Shown here in pieces: positions 25,390 to 34,340 of a DNA stretch of 64,000 nt. Position 1 is the first letter of the stretch. The number at the start of each line of letters is the position of its first letter. The notes under the pieces were generated by a model. It was not told where the DNA came from and searched no databases. It worked only from the letters and a program-made list of their open reading frames with translations. The position numbers and the translations under genes are program-made. Origin of the DNA: Nocardia uniformis NBRC 13702 (GTDB lineage Bacteria; Actinomycetota; Actinomycetes; Mycobacteriales; Mycobacteriaceae); assembly GCF_001613345.1 (NCBI RefSeq), contig NZ_BDCE01000072.1, positions 62,001 through 126,000 of the forward strand, given 5' to 3'.

Positions 25390-26391
25390 ATGGCCAAGGC
25401 GACGGGCACCCAGGGATCGAAGGGCACCGAGGAATCCCGGCAGGGCGTGCGGTTGACCAATCTCGACGCCCCGCTGTTCGACGGCGCGGACGCCACCAAA
25501 CGAGATCTCATCGACTACCTCGAATTCGTCGGCGACCGCATGATCGGGCAGCTCCACGACCGACCACTCTCGGTGATCCGGGTCCGCCCGGGCCAAGAGC
25601 CGTTCATGCAGAAGAACCTGCCGAAATACACCCCGGACTTCGTACAGCGCACCGCCGTCTGGGCGGATGCTTCGAAACGCGAGATCACCTACGCCCTCTG
25701 CGACGATATCCGCACCCTGCTGTGGTTCGGCAATCAACGTGCCATCGAATACCACGCCACGCTGATTCCGGTCGATCACACCGTGGGTCAGACCCACCTC
25801 ATCCTCGATCTCGATCCACCGGAGGGCCAGGACTTCCAACAGGTCGTCCGCGCCGCCGAACTGATCCACGCGGCACTGGATGCCGATGGCCTGTCCGGAG
25901 CCGTGAAAACCAGCGGCTCCAAGGGGATTCACATCTTCGTCCCCATCCGGCCCGGCCTGCCCATCGAGGACGCGGCAGCGGCCACCCGAGCCATAGCCGC
26001 CCGTGCCGAGCGTCTCGATCCGGCGCTGGCCACCACCGCATTCATTCGAGAAGACCGCGACGGCAAGGTCTTTCTCGATTCCACCCGAGCGGGCGGCGCG
26101 ACGGTGGCGTCGGTCTACAGTCCCCGTATCCGTCCGGGCGCGGCGGTCTCGTTCCCGGTGGCATGGTCGGATCTCGCCGCTATCCACCCCCGCGACTTCA
26201 CCATCCACACCGCGCCGAAGGCGCTGCGCGACAGTGATCCCTGGGTCGAGAATATGCCTGCGCCGCAACAACTTCCGGCAGATCTACTGGAGGAGGGGCA
26301 CACCATTCCGGTGGCCCGTGTCCAGGCCATGCACGAGGGTAAACGCCGCGCGCGGGCCAAGCGTGGAGCCGAACAGCGGCCGGAAAGCTGA
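25390..26391 (+). CDS. Stand-alone LigD-type polymerase domain protein (PolDom/AEP primase-polymerase)
   Basis: A 333-residue protein of the archaeo-eukaryotic primase fold found in bacterial LigD. The catalytic metal site DLD lies at residues 140-142 (LILDLDPPEG). The nucleotide-binding KTSGSKGIHIFVPI follows, and the third Asp is in FLDSTRAGGATV. No ligase or nuclease domain is attached, so it resembles the stand-alone mycobacterial PolD1/PrimC group. These enzymes fill short gaps and add ribonucleotides in end-joining or excision repair. No ku gene lies nearby. The C-terminus is basic (GKRRARAKRG), consistent with DNA binding. Confidence 0.88.
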   Translation: MAKATGTQGSKGTEESRQGVRLTNLDAPLFDGADATKRDLIDYLEFVGDRMIGQLHDRPLSVIRVRPGQEPFMQKNLPKYTPDFVQRTAVWADASKREITYALCDDIRTLLWFGNQRAIEYHATLIPVDHTVGQTHLILDLDPPEGQDFQQVVRAAELIHAALDADGLSGAVKTSGSKGIHIFVPIRPGLPIEDAAAATRAIAARAERLDPALATTAFIREDRDGKVFLDSTRAGGATVASVYSPRIRPGAAVSFPVAWSDLAAIHPRDFTIHTAPKALRDSDPWVENMPAPQQLPADLLEEGHTIPVARVQAMHEGKRRARAKRGAEQRPES

Positions 26392-26395
26392 ACCG

Positions 26396-27286
26396 TCAGC
26401 TGTCGCTGGTGCGACTGACCTCGTAGCCGAGCAGCCGCTCCGCCTCCTCGATACCGCCCTGGAGATCGCCGACGGCGTTCATCTTCGACAGGTCCAGACC
26501 GATGGCCACCAGGGTCAGCGCGATTTCCGAGGACAGGCCGGTAATGATGACGCTCGCACCCATCAGCCCGGAGGCGTCCACCGTCTGCACCAGGTGGTTG
26601 GCCACGGTGGAGTCGATGGTCGGTACACCGGTGATGTCGATGACGACCACCTTGGCGCGATTGCCGCGGATGGCGCGCAGCAGCTGTTCGGTGAGCTGGC
26701 GGGCCCGTTGGCCGTCGAGGACACCGATAATGGGGAGGATCAGCAGCTGTTCACGGACCTGGAGAACCGGGGTGGAGAGTTCGCGAATGGCTTCCTGCTG
26801 CTGGCGGATGATGCGTTCACGTTCTTCGACGAAGGAGACGCCCACCGTATTGGCAATGCGGTTCGCCGCCGGTTCGTAGACGTCGAGCACCAGATTCAGC
26901 AGGTCGAAGTCGGACTGGTACTTCTCGAACAGCGAACGCGCCAACACATCTCGCAGCAGCAGCACGATACCGAGCACCTCGTCGGTTTCGACGCCTCTGG
27001 GAATAATGCGCTCGGACAGATCGCGCGCGTAGGCCTGCAGCGCCTCGACACTGCCGGTTTCGAGGACCTCGACGTAGTTGTCGTAGACGGAGGTGGCCTC
27101 GGAGAAGATCTCATCGGGGGTCATGGCGGTGAGCAGGCGGGCGTCGGTAATGCGCCGGGCCCATTCCTCCCGCAGGACGGTGCGATTCTGGCGCAGGTGC
27201 TCGACCAGTTCGGAGAGCAGACCCGCGGTGGCAGATTCGCTCGCACCGGCGGGTTCGTCGACACCCCCGACCGTGCTGCGCGTCAT
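26396..27286 (-). CDS. RsbR-like protein with C-terminal STAS domain
   Basis: A 296-residue protein. The N-terminal ~150 residues are helical and of the RsbR non-heme-globin type. The C-terminal STAS domain begins at STPVLQVREQLLILPIIGVL, with Thr172 at a position comparable to the phosphorylated Thr171 of Bacillus RsbR. VIDITGVPTIDSTVANHL contains the second likely phospho-acceptor, Ser226 or Thr227. RsbR proteins build stressosomes with RsbS and the kinase RsbT and release partners on phosphorylation. No rsbS or rsbT is adjacent, so it is an orphan here. Its neighbour is a c-di-GMP enzyme, read in the same direction upstream. Confidence 0.85.
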   Translation of the reverse strand: MTRSTVGGVDEPAGASESATAGLLSELVEHLRQNRTVLREEWARRITDARLLTAMTPDEIFSEATSVYDNYVEVLETGSVEALQAYARDLSERIIPRGVETDEVLGIVLLLRDVLARSLFEKYQSDFDLLNLVLDVYEPAANRIANTVGVSFVEERERIIRQQQEAIRELSTPVLQVREQLLILPIIGVLDGQRARQLTEQLLRAIRGNRAKVVVIDITGVPTIDSTVANHLVQTVDASGLMGASVIITGLSSEIALTLVAIGLDLSKMNAVGDLQGGIEEAERLLGYEVSRTSDS

Positions 27287-27471
27287 TCGAATCTCCGATC
27301 GACCATCGGTGCCTCACGGGAGCAACGGGTGGACTTGGGTGGGGTTTGCGCCGGACAGCGCGAAGCCTAGTCGCGTTATCGGGTGGACGAAAAGGGTTGC
27401 ACAATGTCGTCCGGATCGTCCTCGAGCCGGCCGGTCGGTCACGAGACAGCGCGCCGATCTCCACCGTAGTC

Positions 27472-27490
27472 GTCCCGCGTCGCGCGGGAC
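27472..27490 (-). terminator. Hairpin after the GGDEF-EAL gene
   Basis: Arms GTCCCGCG and CGCGGGAC pair perfectly with loop TCG. It starts 14 bases past the stop of the GGDEF-EAL gene and precedes the RsbR-like gene on the same strand, so it probably separates the two transcripts. Confidence 0.55.
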
Positions 27491-27503
27491 CCGCAGGGCC
27501 AGG

Positions 27504-29666
27504 CTAGTGCTGCCCGCTGAGTCGTGCCACCGCGTCACCGGTCCCCGACACCGCCAATAGCTCGCTGACCTCGGCCGCGGGCATCGGATGATGGAAGTAC
27601 CACCCTTGCGCGGTATCGCAGCCCAGCGCCCGCAATTGCGTGGCCTGGTTCTCGGTTTCGACGCATTCGGCGGTGACCGTGCAGCCCAGTGAGTGTGCGA
27701 GGCCGATGATCGCCTCGAGAATGCGCAGATCCGCCGCTCGCACGGCATCGGGTGTGCGCAGGTACTGGACGAATGGCCCGGCCAATTTGATCGTATGTAG
27801 TGGAAGGCGGCCCAGATAGGCGAGATTCGAGTACCCGGTGCCGAAATCGTCGACGGCGATGCGGACACCGGAGTCGGCCAGGGTGCGCAGGGCGTGCAAC
27901 GGCCGCCCCGAGGTTTGCATGAAAGCCCGTTCGGTCAGTTCCAGTTGTAGCTGCTCCGGAGCCAAACCGCTCTCGGCGAGGGTCCGCTGGACCAATTGCA
28001 GCCAGCCCGGATCCGATACCTCGGTAGCCGAGACATTCACGCTGATCAGGGGAGTGCGATCGGCGAATCGCGTCCGCCACCGACTGCTGTCGCGGCAGGC
28101 CAGGCCCAGCACGAGCGCGCCGAGCGCCCCGATATGCCCATTGTCCTCGGCCAGGTCGATGAATCGGGCGGGCGGCACGATGCCCAATTCCGGATGTCGC
28201 CACCGGGCCAGCGCCTCCACCGCCGTCATGCGCCGGTCCGCCAGCCCGACAATGGGCTGATAGTCGAGGAAGAATTCGCCGTGCGCCAGTGCGTCCGGCA
28301 TGGCGGAGGTCAGTTCGGCGCGGGTGTGTTCGTGGTGGCTGCGGGCGGCGTCGAATATCTCGTAGCGCCCGCGCCCGGCCGCCTTGGCCCAGTACATGGT
28401 GGAGTCGGCGGAGCGCAGCAGTTCCTCGGCGTTGGTGTGCCCGGTCCGGTCCTCCATGACACCGACGCTGGCGGTGACGGTCAACCGGTGACCGTGGACG
28501 TGGAAGGGGCGGGAGAATGAATCCAGAACGCACCGCGCCAGCTTCGCCAGCTGGTCCGGGCCGTCGGAATCGGTCACCAGTATGACGAATTCGTCGCCGC
28601 CCATGCGCGCCACCAGCTGCCCGGGCTCGGCGGCGCAGTGTTCCAGCCGGATGGCGGCCTGCGCCAGCAACTCGTCGCCCACCGAATGCCCGAAGGTGTC
28701 GTTGACATTCTTGAAATGGTCGAGATCGACGTAGCAGAGCCCGATGCGCGTATGCGGATCGGCGAAGGCTGTGGTGAGTACGTCGAAGAACCGGGTCCGA
28801 TTGGCCAATCCGGTGAGCTGGTCGTGGTGGGCGCGATAGTGCAGCCGCTCCCGCAGCGCGCGTCGCTCCGAGATGTCCTCCACCAGAATTAGCGTGTACT
28901 GCGGTTCCCCGGACTCGTCGCGAATGAGCGAGACATTGATATTGGTCCACACCGTGCGGCCGTCCTTGTGCGGATAGGCCTTCTCCAGCTGCACATTGTC
29001 GTGATCGCCGCGCACCACCCCGGCGTACAGCTGCCACATACCGGGTTCGTCGCTGGGGTGACCCAGATCGGTGACGGATAGTTCGAGCATTTCGGCGGGT
29101 GTATAGCCGAGCATCTCGGCGAACGCGCTATTGACCTCGATGATGCGGCCGGTCATATCGGAGAGCCCGGTGCCGATTCCGGCCTGTGCGAATACCGCCC
29201 GGAATCGCGCTTCGCTCTCCCGTAATCGTTCCTCGACCAGGCGGCGGGCGGTGATATCGGCGAACCGCACGCTCTCCTGTTCGGCCAGCAGCCAGGCGCG
29301 GAACGCGCGCACGTAGCCGGTGGTGAAAGCCGCCAGCAGCAGTGTCACCCGGCTCGCGGAAATTCCATGGTCCTGCTCGGTGAAATATTCCTCGAGCACA
29401 GCAATACTGCGACCGAGTACCTCGTCGCCGACAAAATGCGACCGGGCGAGCTCGGCGCCGAGATCCGAGATTCGACGGACGGATTCCGGATCGCGCACCG
29501 CGGTATCCAGTTCCTGTGCGAAACGGGTGAGCATGGCGCGGGTTTCGGCGCGACTCATCGGCACCACGTGGTCACGTGCGCCACGGGTGAGTTCGGCTAA
29601 CCACCTCTCGACCAGGTCGGCGTGTGCGCCTCTCCGATCGGGCACACCCCCGGCTTCCCACGCCAT
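27504..29666 (-). CDS. PAS-GGDEF-EAL protein (c-di-GMP synthesis/hydrolysis)
   Basis: A 720-residue protein from the ATG at 29666, where the conserved N-terminal helical region starts; an upstream extension is possible. A PAS domain sits at about residues 165-285. The GGDEF domain has an intact active site (ARMGGDEFVIL) but no RxxD inhibitory site just upstream. The EAL domain keeps EAL (VEALARW), NVS, ELTE, DDFGTGYS, AECVET and the late Gln (AQGWYF). The usual K-x-D motif reads IKLAGPF, with Ala in place of Asp. It is predicted to make c-di-GMP, and phosphodiesterase activity may be altered. No transmembrane segment is present, so the PAS domain probably senses a cytoplasmic signal. Confidence 0.88.
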   Translation of the reverse strand: MAWEAGGVPDRRGAHADLVERWLAELTRGARDHVVPMSRAETRAMLTRFAQELDTAVRDPESVRRISDLGAELARSHFVGDEVLGRSIAVLEEYFTEQDHGISASRVTLLLAAFTTGYVRAFRAWLLAEQESVRFADITARRLVEERLRESEARFRAVFAQAGIGTGLSDMTGRIIEVNSAFAEMLGYTPAEMLELSVTDLGHPSDEPGMWQLYAGVVRGDHDNVQLEKAYPHKDGRTVWTNINVSLIRDESGEPQYTLILVEDISERRALRERLHYRAHHDQLTGLANRTRFFDVLTTAFADPHTRIGLCYVDLDHFKNVNDTFGHSVGDELLAQAAIRLEHCAAEPGQLVARMGGDEFVILVTDSDGPDQLAKLARCVLDSFSRPFHVHGHRLTVTASVGVMEDRTGHTNAEELLRSADSTMYWAKAAGRGRYEIFDAARSHHEHTRAELTSAMPDALAHGEFFLDYQPIVGLADRRMTAVEALARWRHPELGIVPPARFIDLAEDNGHIGALGALVLGLACRDSSRWRTRFADRTPLISVNVSATEVSDPGWLQLVQRTLAESGLAPEQLQLELTERAFMQTSGRPLHALRTLADSGVRIAVDDFGTGYSNLAYLGRLPLHTIKLAGPFVQYLRTPDAVRAADLRILEAIIGLAHSLGCTVTAECVETENQATQLRALGCDTAQGWYFHHPMPAAEVSELLAVSGTGDAVARLSGQH

Positions 29667-29811
29667 GGGGACCGATGGTAGCCCTAGGCCCGACCGACAG
29701 CGAACCGCATCCCACTGGGATACCATTGCGGCGCTTGATTGTTCGTGACGGGTCACAAGCGTTCGTGATGAACGCGGCAATTCATGTGATCGGATTCTAG
29801 AAGGGGTCGCG

Positions 29812-30621
29812 ATGACCAGACCGAGTTGGGCTCCCGAGGGGATCGATCTGGATCGCCCCAGTGGGTCGCGGGTCTACGACTATTTCGTCGGTGGGATGCA
29901 CAATTTCGAGATCGACCGCGAATTGGCGCGGCAGATCGAGGCGTTCACCCCCAATATCGCCGAGACCATGCGCGCCAACCGGGATCTGTTGCGCCGCCTG
30001 GTGCGCTTCCTGGTGGATGAGGGCATCACCCAATTCCTCGACCTCGGCTCCGGTATCCCGACGGTGGGCAATGTCCACGAGGTCGCCCAGGCCCGCAATC
30101 CCGAGGCGCGGGTGGTCTATGTCGATATCGATCCGGTCGCCGTCGCGCACAGCATCGCGATTCTGGCCGACAACCCGAATGCGGTGGTCATTCAGGCCGA
30201 TGTCGCCGATCCGCGGTCGATCCTGGAGGACCTGGCAGTCGGGGAGCTCCTCGACTTCACGAAGCCGGTGGCGGTACTGCTGCTCGGTGTCCTGCATTTC
30301 GTCCCCGACGAGGCGGATCCGGCCGGCGCCGTGGCCCGACTGCTCGAGGCCTGTGTACCCGGCAGCTATGTGGCGATCACCCACGCCACCCTGGACGGCC
30401 AACCGGACGAGGTCCTGGAGGGGCAGAAGCTGTCCGGCCGCACCTCGACCGAAATCGTGCTGCGCACCAAGGATGAGATCGGCGCGTATTTCCACGACTG
30501 GACGCTGATCGAGCCGGGTCTGGTGCACCTGCCGCTGTGGCGGCCGGAGAATCCGGCCGATATCGGCGAAGAACCGTGGCGGTCCGGGGCCTACGGCGGG
30601 GTGGCTCGCAAGAGCGGCTGA
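29812..30621 (+). CDS. S-adenosyl methyltransferase family protein (DUF574 type)
   Basis: A 269-residue protein matching the actinobacterial PF04672 group. It opens with the hallmark GIDLDRPSGSRVYDYFVGGMHNF, shown here only in part: RPSGSRVYDYFVGG. It has QFLDLGSGIPTVGNVHEVAQ as SAM motif I, VVYVDIDPVAVAHS as motif II, and LLLGVLHFVPDEADPAG. These proteins are numerous in actinomycetes and their substrates are unknown. A good ribosome site (AGAAGGGG) precedes the ATG. Its 3' end overlaps the convergent hydrolase gene by 31 bases. Confidence 0.9.
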   Translation: MTRPSWAPEGIDLDRPSGSRVYDYFVGGMHNFEIDRELARQIEAFTPNIAETMRANRDLLRRLVRFLVDEGITQFLDLGSGIPTVGNVHEVAQARNPEARVVYVDIDPVAVAHSIAILADNPNAVVIQADVADPRSILEDLAVGELLDFTKPVAVLLLGVLHFVPDEADPAGAVARLLEACVPGSYVAITHATLDGQPDEVLEGQKLSGRTSTEIVLRTKDEIGAYFHDWTLIEPGLVHLPLWRPENPADIGEEPWRSGAYGGVARKSG

Positions 30622-32108
30622 GCCGAGTCCGTTTCCGGAGTCGTCCGCCTGCCGCGCCAGGCGCGCAGGCGGACGATGGACAGCCGAACGAGGCGGGTGA
30701 CGACCACCGCGACCCCGGCGACAGTGGCCACCACCAGGAACACCAACACCGCCGGGAAGACATACAGCACGTGCTGGAAGCCGCCCGCGCGCCCGGCGAA
30801 GACGATCCCGGCCAGTGCGGGCAGGAAGACCAGATACGGAATCGCCGTCAGATACGGCAGCTGCCGCAGAATGACGAGCCAGGCGGGCCGACCTTCCTGC
30901 CGAACCGCCCACCGGTGTACGCGGGCCAGCGCGATCCCCGCCGCCAGCGCGACCACGAGCGTCATTGCCGCCAGCGCCCAGTCGGCATAGATACCGGCCG
31001 GGCGCGACACTCCCGGTTCGAGTCCACGGGTGAGGTCGATCAGTCCCTCGACAATGAGCTCCGGGTCATCCTCCAGTGCCATACCGGTATTGGCGATTAC
31101 GGCAATCCCGTAGCCGCTCTCGGGTACCAGCTCCTGAGCGGCTGTGTAGGTGAACCAGTCGCCGCCGTGGAAGACCCGCGAACTATCGGATTCGTCGTGT
31201 TGCCAACCCATCCCGTACGTGCCGACCCGCGAGCGTACGTGCATGAGGTCCACCGAATCGGCGGAGACGAGCCGCTGTCCGTTCGCCGCGCGGCCCCCAC
31301 CGTTCTGAAGTATCAACCACTGCGCCAGATCCGCCGCCGTGGTGACGATTCCGTGGCTGCCGCCGACGAACCAGTCCATCTCCTCGACCGGAACGGCGAT
31401 GCCGTACAGGCGGACGTAGCCGCGCGGCAGGTCCGGAACATCGCGCGGCTTATCGACGGTAACGCTGTTGTTCATGCCGATGGGTTCGAAGATCCGCTCG
31501 CGCAGATAGTCCGCGTACGGTTGTCCGGCGATCACCTCGACGAGCCGGGCGGCCACCTGGAAATTCGGGTTGTGATAGTGGAACTCGGTTCCCGGATCGT
31601 CGGCCAGGCGGGCGTCCTGTAGTCGTTCGACCGCCCCGGTCAGCGAATTCGCCTGGGGCCTGCGCAGATCAGGGAAGGCGCGGTCCGACATACCGGAGGT
31701 CTGGTTCAGCAACTGTCGCACCGTGATTCGCTCCGAGCGCGAATCGGCCATCCGAAATTCGGGCAGGTATTGCCGGACGGGCGCGTCCAGTTCCACGCGC
31801 TCCGCCTCGACCAACTGCATGACCGCCAGTGCCGCGAAGGATTTGCTCACCGAGGCCACCGGCATTCGGGTGTCACCGGTAACGGCGGCCCCGGTGGAGT
31901 CGTGCCCGTAGCCCGCGACGTGCACCACCCGATCGCCGTGGGTGATCGCGACCGACGCGCCGGGTAGTCGGGTGCGCGCGAGGTAGTCCGACATGAACCG
32001 GTCGACTGCCGCCGTATCGATTGCTCCCGTCTCGGCCGACGCGACCCCGGTAGGTGACATCAGCACCGTGAACAGCAGTATCAGGATGGCGGCGGCGAGC
32101 CGTCTCAT
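30591..32108 (-). CDS. Beta-lactamase-family serine hydrolase with C-terminal membrane domain
   Basis: A 505-residue protein with an N-terminal signal peptide (cleavage probably after GVASA, residue 25). A class C beta-lactamase/DD-peptidase-like domain follows, with SxxK at residues 86-89 (SVSK), YxN at 178-180 (YHN) and an HGG in place of KTG near residue 335. The last ~130 residues hold three to four transmembrane helices and a basic cytoplasmic tail. Proteins of this build (esterase EstB/LACTB/Pab87-like) act outside the membrane on peptides or esters. True beta-lactamase activity is not implied. It overlaps the convergent methyltransferase gene by 31 bases. Confidence 0.87.
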   Translation of the reverse strand: MRRLAAAILILLFTVLMSPTGVASAETGAIDTAAVDRFMSDYLARTRLPGASVAITHGDRVVHVAGYGHDSTGAAVTGDTRMPVASVSKSFAALAVMQLVEAERVELDAPVRQYLPEFRMADSRSERITVRQLLNQTSGMSDRAFPDLRRPQANSLTGAVERLQDARLADDPGTEFHYHNPNFQVAARLVEVIAGQPYADYLRERIFEPIGMNNSVTVDKPRDVPDLPRGYVRLYGIAVPVEEMDWFVGGSHGIVTTAADLAQWLILQNGGGRAANGQRLVSADSVDLMHVRSRVGTYGMGWQHDESDSSRVFHGGDWFTYTAAQELVPESGYGIAVIANTGMALEDDPELIVEGLIDLTRGLEPGVSRPAGIYADWALAAMTLVVALAAGIALARVHRWAVRQEGRPAWLVILRQLPYLTAIPYLVFLPALAGIVFAGRAGGFQHVLYVFPAVLVFLVVATVAGVAVVVTRLVRLSIVRLRAWRGRRTTPETDSAQPLLRATPP

Positions 32109-32137
32109 GGTGCTACAGATCTCAACTTCTCCCGACC

Positions 32138-33130
32138 TCAGCGCAGCGCCGGAATCACCTCGCGCTCGAACAGTTCGATTCCCGACATATCGTAAGCGGC
32201 TTCCGGGAAATTGAGGATTGTGTAACCGAGGCCGAGGTCGCGCAACTCGGACAATTTCTCGACAATCCGCTCCGGGGTCCCGAAGGCCGCGGAGCCGCGG
32301 AAAGTATCTTCGACCTGCTGCTTCGCCCGGTCAGCGCCGATGATCGGGGTCAAGCGCGCGGTGAGTGCGGCGAGCCGTTCCTCGGCCTCGGCCGCCGTCG
32401 ACCCGATCGCCACATTGAAGTTCGCCGACCGCGTAATGGCGTCGAAGTCGGTGCCCACGGCGGCACAGTGCCCACGCAGCAGCTCGGATTTGTGGGCGAA
32501 CTCCTCCGGATTCCCGGCGAAATTGGTGTACTGCGCGTACTGCGCCGCGATGCGCAGGGTGACCTTCTCCCCACCGCCCGCGACCCAGATCGGAATTCCG
32601 CCCTCCTGTGAGGGCAGTGGATGTACGAGCGCGCCATTCACCTGGTAGTGCTTGCCGTCGAGGGTGGCCGTTCCGGTGGACCACGCCTGCCGGAAGATCT
32701 CCACACCCTCACGCAGTCGGCCCAGCCGCTCAGCGGCGGGCGGGAAGCCGTAGCCGTATGCCCGCCACTCGTGCTCGTACCAGCCCGCACCGATACCCAT
32801 GTCGACCCGGCCGGCGGAGATCAGGTCCACCGTCGCCGCCACCTTGGCCAGGTAGGCCGGGTTGCGGTAACTCATGGCGGTACACATCTGGCCCAGGCGA
32901 ATTCGTGAGGTGCTCGCCGCGAAGGCCGACATGAGCGTCCACGCCTCGTGGGTCGCCTCCTCGGTCGGTACCGGGACGGTGTGGAAGTGGTCGTAGACCC
33001 AGAGCGATTCCCAGGCGTCATTGGCGTCGAACCGCTGCGCGAGATCGCGCATCACCCCCCACTGCGCCGCCGGATCGATGCCGACCAGATCCAGCCGCCA
33101 GCCCTGCGGAATGAAGATGCCGAAGCGCAC
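32138..33130 (-). CDS. LLM class F420-dependent oxidoreductase
   Basis: A 330-residue luciferase-like TIM barrel with a GTG start after GAAGGAG. It carries the family pattern: MRFGIFIPQG at the N-terminus, ESLWVYDHFHTVPVPTEE, RIRLGQMCTAMSYRNPAYLAK, DLISAGRVDMGIGAGWYEHE, and a late IPIWVAGGGE. The GAGWYExE segment is typical of F420-using members in actinobacteria. The substrate is unknown. It lies 29 bases upstream of the serine hydrolase on the same strand, and the two may form one transcript. Confidence 0.9.
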   Translation of the reverse strand: MRFGIFIPQGWRLDLVGIDPAAQWGVMRDLAQRFDANDAWESLWVYDHFHTVPVPTEEATHEAWTLMSAFAASTSRIRLGQMCTAMSYRNPAYLAKVAATVDLISAGRVDMGIGAGWYEHEWRAYGYGFPPAAERLGRLREGVEIFRQAWSTGTATLDGKHYQVNGALVHPLPSQEGGIPIWVAGGGEKVTLRIAAQYAQYTNFAGNPEEFAHKSELLRGHCAAVGTDFDAITRSANFNVAIGSTAAEAEERLAALTARLTPIIGADRAKQQVEDTFRGSAAFGTPERIVEKLSELRDLGLGYTILNFPEAAYDMSGIELFEREVIPALR

Positions 33131-33264
33131 GGATGTCTCCTTCAGTTGATGTCCGGTACCGGCTCAGTCTGCCTTTTCGTCGTCGGAAGGGCACTTGCAT
33201 AGAATCCCGCAAGTCGGCGATCCGTCTTCCTCGCGGTGGGCGCCCGGCTCAGCTGATTCGGAGT

Positions 33265-33768
33265 TCAGACATTGCGCTGCAGGGTCAATTCCATGAGTTG
33301 CCGGGCGGTTTCGCAGGGGTCCGCGGGGCCGCCCTGCACCCACCATGTGATGACGCCCGCATAGGGAGCTGTCAACCCGCAGGTCGGGGGAGTGCCGGGC
33401 CGCCGCTGGGCGAAGCCGGTGGTTCCCTCGGCCTTCGTTGGGGTGATCTCGTAGCCGAGGGCGCGGGCTGTTCTCTCCTCGGAGCGGACGGAACCGTCTT
33501 CGAACCAGCCGAAGGTGAGGTCCACCGATCCGGCCGGGCTATTGATGCGCCACATGCACACCGCCCCATGGAAATACCGGTGGGGCCGGCCGAAGCCGCC
33601 GACGGTCTCCGCAATCACGTCGTCGGCGACCGCCTCACATTCCCGCAGTAGCAGCTCGAACTGCTTGGGTGGGGCCGCCGACGGTGCCTCCGGTTCGGAC
33701 CCGCATCCGGCCGCCGCGCCGAGGGCTCCGACCGCGAATGCGGCCGCGAGGTAGCGATATCCGGTCAT
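33265..33768 (-). CDS. DUF3558 family lipoprotein (second of a pair)
   Basis: A 167-residue protein from the ATG at 33768, preceded by GGAGGGG. The signal peptide ends in a lipobox (GAAAGC). Conserved cysteines in RECEAVADDVI, HGAVCMWRIN, PPTCGL and DPCETARQLMEL follow the DUF3558 layout, in which they form disulfides outside the membrane. DUF3558 lipoproteins are common and numerous in Nocardia and mycobacteria, and their role is unknown. Its ATG overlaps the stop of the preceding DUF3558 gene (ATGA), so the two are translationally coupled and may act as a pair. Confidence 0.82.
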   Translation of the reverse strand: MTGYRYLAAAFAVGALGAAAGCGSEPEAPSAAPPKQFELLLRECEAVADDVIAETVGGFGRPHRYFHGAVCMWRINSPAGSVDLTFGWFEDGSVRSEERTARALGYEITPTKAEGTTGFAQRRPGTPPTCGLTAPYAGVITWWVQGGPADPCETARQLMELTLQRNV

Positions 33769-34265
33769 TCGCCCCTCCGGTCGATTGTGAGTTGGGCCAG
33801 CGGCCGCAGCATTTCGCAGGGTTGAACATTGGGGCCGTAGACCATCCAGTGAAAGAAGTCCGCACCGTCCTGGACCGCCACCTGGCACAGCTCCTCGGCA
33901 TTGGCGGTGAATCCGCGATACCCCGCCACCTCGAAATCGCCGACGTCCTTACCTTTTACGGTGGCGATCGTCCGCTCACGTTCGATCGGGCTGCCCCGGA
34001 ACCAGGTGAACATGACCTGCCGGTCGGCGTTCGGTGATTCCCACACACATTTGATGCCATTGCGGGCCACCGCGTTCAGCGCGTGGAACCCGGTGATCTG
34101 TCGAATATCGTCATCGGTCGCCGCACCGCATTCGCCGAGGAAGCCGCCCGGCGCGGCGGCTCCGGCGGTGGTGGGAGGGGCGGATGCGGTCTCCGGATCG
34201 GAGCAGCCGACCGTGGTCAGTGCGGCGGACAGCGCTATCGCGATGGCGAGTGCGGCTCTGTTCAA
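33765..34265 (-). CDS. DUF3558 family lipoprotein (first of a pair)
   Basis: A 166-residue protein with a TTG start after a GGGGGG-type ribosome site. The signal peptide ends in the lipobox TTVGC. Conserved Cys occur in LGECGAATDDDI, GIKCVWESP, EELCQVAV and VQPCEMLRPLA. The layout parallels the downstream gene, suggesting an old tandem duplication that has diverged widely. Predicted to be anchored to the outer face of the cytoplasmic membrane; function unknown. Its 3' end overlaps the next gene by four bases. Confidence 0.82.
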   Translation of the reverse strand: MNRAALAIAIALSAALTTVGCSDPETASAPPTTAGAAAPGGFLGECGAATDDDIRQITGFHALNAVARNGIKCVWESPNADRQVMFTWFRGSPIERERTIATVKGKDVGDFEVAGYRGFTANAEELCQVAVQDGADFFHWMVYGPNVQPCEMLRPLAQLTIDRRGE

Positions 34266-34340
34266 CGTTTCCCCCCGCGTATCCAGTGATCACGGCGCTG
34301 TCCACCTGCGAGTGTACGGCGAGCTGCCGCCGGTGGGCGC

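Noticed and set aside
30591..30621. 31-base overlap of two convergent stop regions as a possible annotation error
   Set aside because: Both C-termini are plausible for their families and each stop is the only one in frame; convergent overlaps of this size are normal.
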